A stretch of 21,811 nucleotides of DNA, from positions 75,734-97,544 of the forward strand of contig DFXY01000037.1 of NCBI GenBank assembly GCA_002381945.1, in the 5' to 3' direction. Both the position numbers and the translations under genes were made by a program. The notes beneath the pieces are model-generated. The model was given only the letters and a program-made list of their open reading frames with translations. It ran no database searches and had not been told where the DNA came from. The stretch comes from Bacteriovoracaceae bacterium UBA4096. Lineage in GTDB: Bacteria > Bdellovibrionota > Bacteriovoracia > Bacteriovoracales > Bacteriovoracaceae. This document shows, one piece after another, positions 21,027-21,811 of this stretch. Each line of letters starts with the position of its first letter. Position 1 is the stretch's first letter.

Positions 21027-21811
21027 ATGGCCATGACAAAAATTTTAGAAGCTTCCCAATTCATCCTTTCAAAAATTTCCAAGAAACCTAAAGTCGGAAT
21101 TGTTCTGGGTTCAGGTCTGGGAATTTATATAGATCAAATCCAAAATAAGATGGTCATTCCTTATCAGGAGATCCCTCATTTTAAACGCACTTCAGTTGAA
21201 GGTCATTCAGGGGCCTTGATCATTGGTGAGGTCAACGGCGTAACGGTTGCGGCCCTTCAGGGACGTCTTCATGCATATGAAGGTTATGCTATGGAAGATA
21301 TCGTTCTTCCGGTTAGAACTTTGGCAGCAATTGGGATTGAATATCTTTTCTTAACTAATGCCTCTGGTGGCATCAATGCAGATTTTCATCCTGGTGATCT
21401 GGTGGCCATTTCAGATCATATCAATCTATCGGGCAGAAATCCTTTAGTGGGACCAAATATTGCTGAACTCGGGCCTCGTTTTCCTGATATGGGAAATGCC
21501 TACGATGCGGAAGTGCGTGAGCTCCTCCACTCCGTGGCCCAACGTCATCATGTGGACATTAAAAGCGGAGTCTACTGCTCTGTTTTAGGTCCAACTTATG
21601 AAACTCCTGCCGAAATCAGAATGCTTCGGACAATTGGGGCAGACCTGGTAGGGATGAGTACAGTCCCGGAAGTGATTGCGGCCAATCATCTTGGACTTAA
21701 AGTTGCGGGAGTTGCCTGTATTACAAATTATGCTGCTGGTATTAAGCAGGAAAAACTTAATCACGCTGACGTTAAAAAGGTGGCAGAAAAGGCCATGGTT
21801 GGTTTTGCAAC
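21027..21811 (+). CDS. punA: Purine nucleoside phosphorylase, trimeric PNP type (cut by window edge)
   Basis: Phosphorolysis of inosine and guanosine type nucleosides to base and (deoxy)ribose-1-phosphate. 261 codons are present and the frame runs off the right end; a full protein would be about 270-280. Translated by hand: KVGIVLGSGLG (22-32, phosphate loop), VEGHSG (58-63), LQGRLHAYEGY (78-88), FLTNASGGI, GPTYETPAEIRMLR (188-201), GADLVGMSTVPEV (204-216) and CITNYAAG (231-238, with Asn at the base-contact position). These are the low-molecular-mass (trimeric) PNP signatures, not the DeoD hexamer type. AAGGA precedes the ATG at a good distance. It is cotranscribed with deoA. Confidence 0.94.
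   Translation, partial: MAMTKILEASQFILSKISKKPKVGIVLGSGLGIYIDQIQNKMVIPYQEIPHFKRTSVEGHSGALIIGEVNGVTVAALQGRLHAYEGYAMEDIVLPVRTLAAIGIEYLFLTNASGGINADFHPGDLVAISDHINLSGRNPLVGPNIAELGPRFPDMGNAYDAEVRELLHSVAQRHHVDIKSGVYCSVLGPTYETPAEIRMLRTIGADLVGMSTVPEVIAANHLGLKVAGVACITNYAAGIKQEKLNHADVKKVAEKAMVGFA

Noticed and set aside
1..21811. tRNA or rRNA genes, CRISPR arrays, insertion sequences, prophage genes
   Set aside because: No cloverleaf-like sequence, spaced direct repeats, transposase or integrase motifs, or phage structural genes were seen on either strand.

Overview
The window looks like a chromosomal core region from a Bdellovibrio-and-like organism, most probably a Bacteriovoracaceae-type relative (Bacteriovorax/Peredibacter). 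This is inference from moderate-to-low GC, a PomA/PomB-like flagellar stator, very compact gene packing and the style of the proteins; no rRNA gene is present to prove it. I found no tRNA, IS element, phage gene or CRISPR array.

Left block (1-6708, all minus strand). A five-gene run reads WYL-domain regulator, YciB/septation-like membrane protein, LOG-family protein, an unrecognised protein and a CPBP (CAAX-type) intramembrane protease, with four-base stop/start overlaps between the last four. A sigma70-like promoter then starts miaB (tRNA ms2i6A synthase), a YbaN-like membrane protein, a lipoprotein of the predicted-aminopeptidase family (HELFH) and gshB (glutathione synthetase, cut by the left edge).

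Middle block (6795-10136). A small plus-strand membrane-anchored protein overlaps tail to tail with an RluA-family pseudouridine synthase. That synthase is translationally coupled to motB and motA, and a near-consensus sigma28 (FliA-type) promoter lies in front of motA. A 70-residue small protein with its own terminator follows.

Ribosome/replication block (10202-14975, minus strand). The gene order is rpsF-rpsR fused into one reading frame, a DUF2232/YybS-like membrane protein, rplI with a long Ala/Glu/Lys tail, an intrinsic terminator, dnaB and pabB. This resembles the rpsF-rpsR-yybS-rplI-dnaB neighbourhood of other bacteria, but without ssb, and with S6 and S18 (neighbours on the 30S platform) joined into one polypeptide. 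A structured leader candidate precedes the fusion gene.

Right block (15299-21811). A plus-strand coiled-coil lipoprotein converges on rng (RNase G) over a perfect hairpin that holds the rng stop codon. Then come nupC (nucleoside uptake), a small exported two-helix protein, and a divergent deoA-punA nucleoside phosphorylase operon cut by the right edge. The small protein and deoA share a strikingly symmetric bidirectional promoter with overlapping -10 elements. Together nupC, deoA and punA form a nucleoside import and phosphorolysis module, fitting an organism that eats nucleic-acid-rich food such as prey.

The most notable points are the S6-S18 fusion, the symmetric bidirectional promoter at deoA, the terminator immediately before dnaB, the sigma28 promoter of motAB, and several ribosome-site hairpins.
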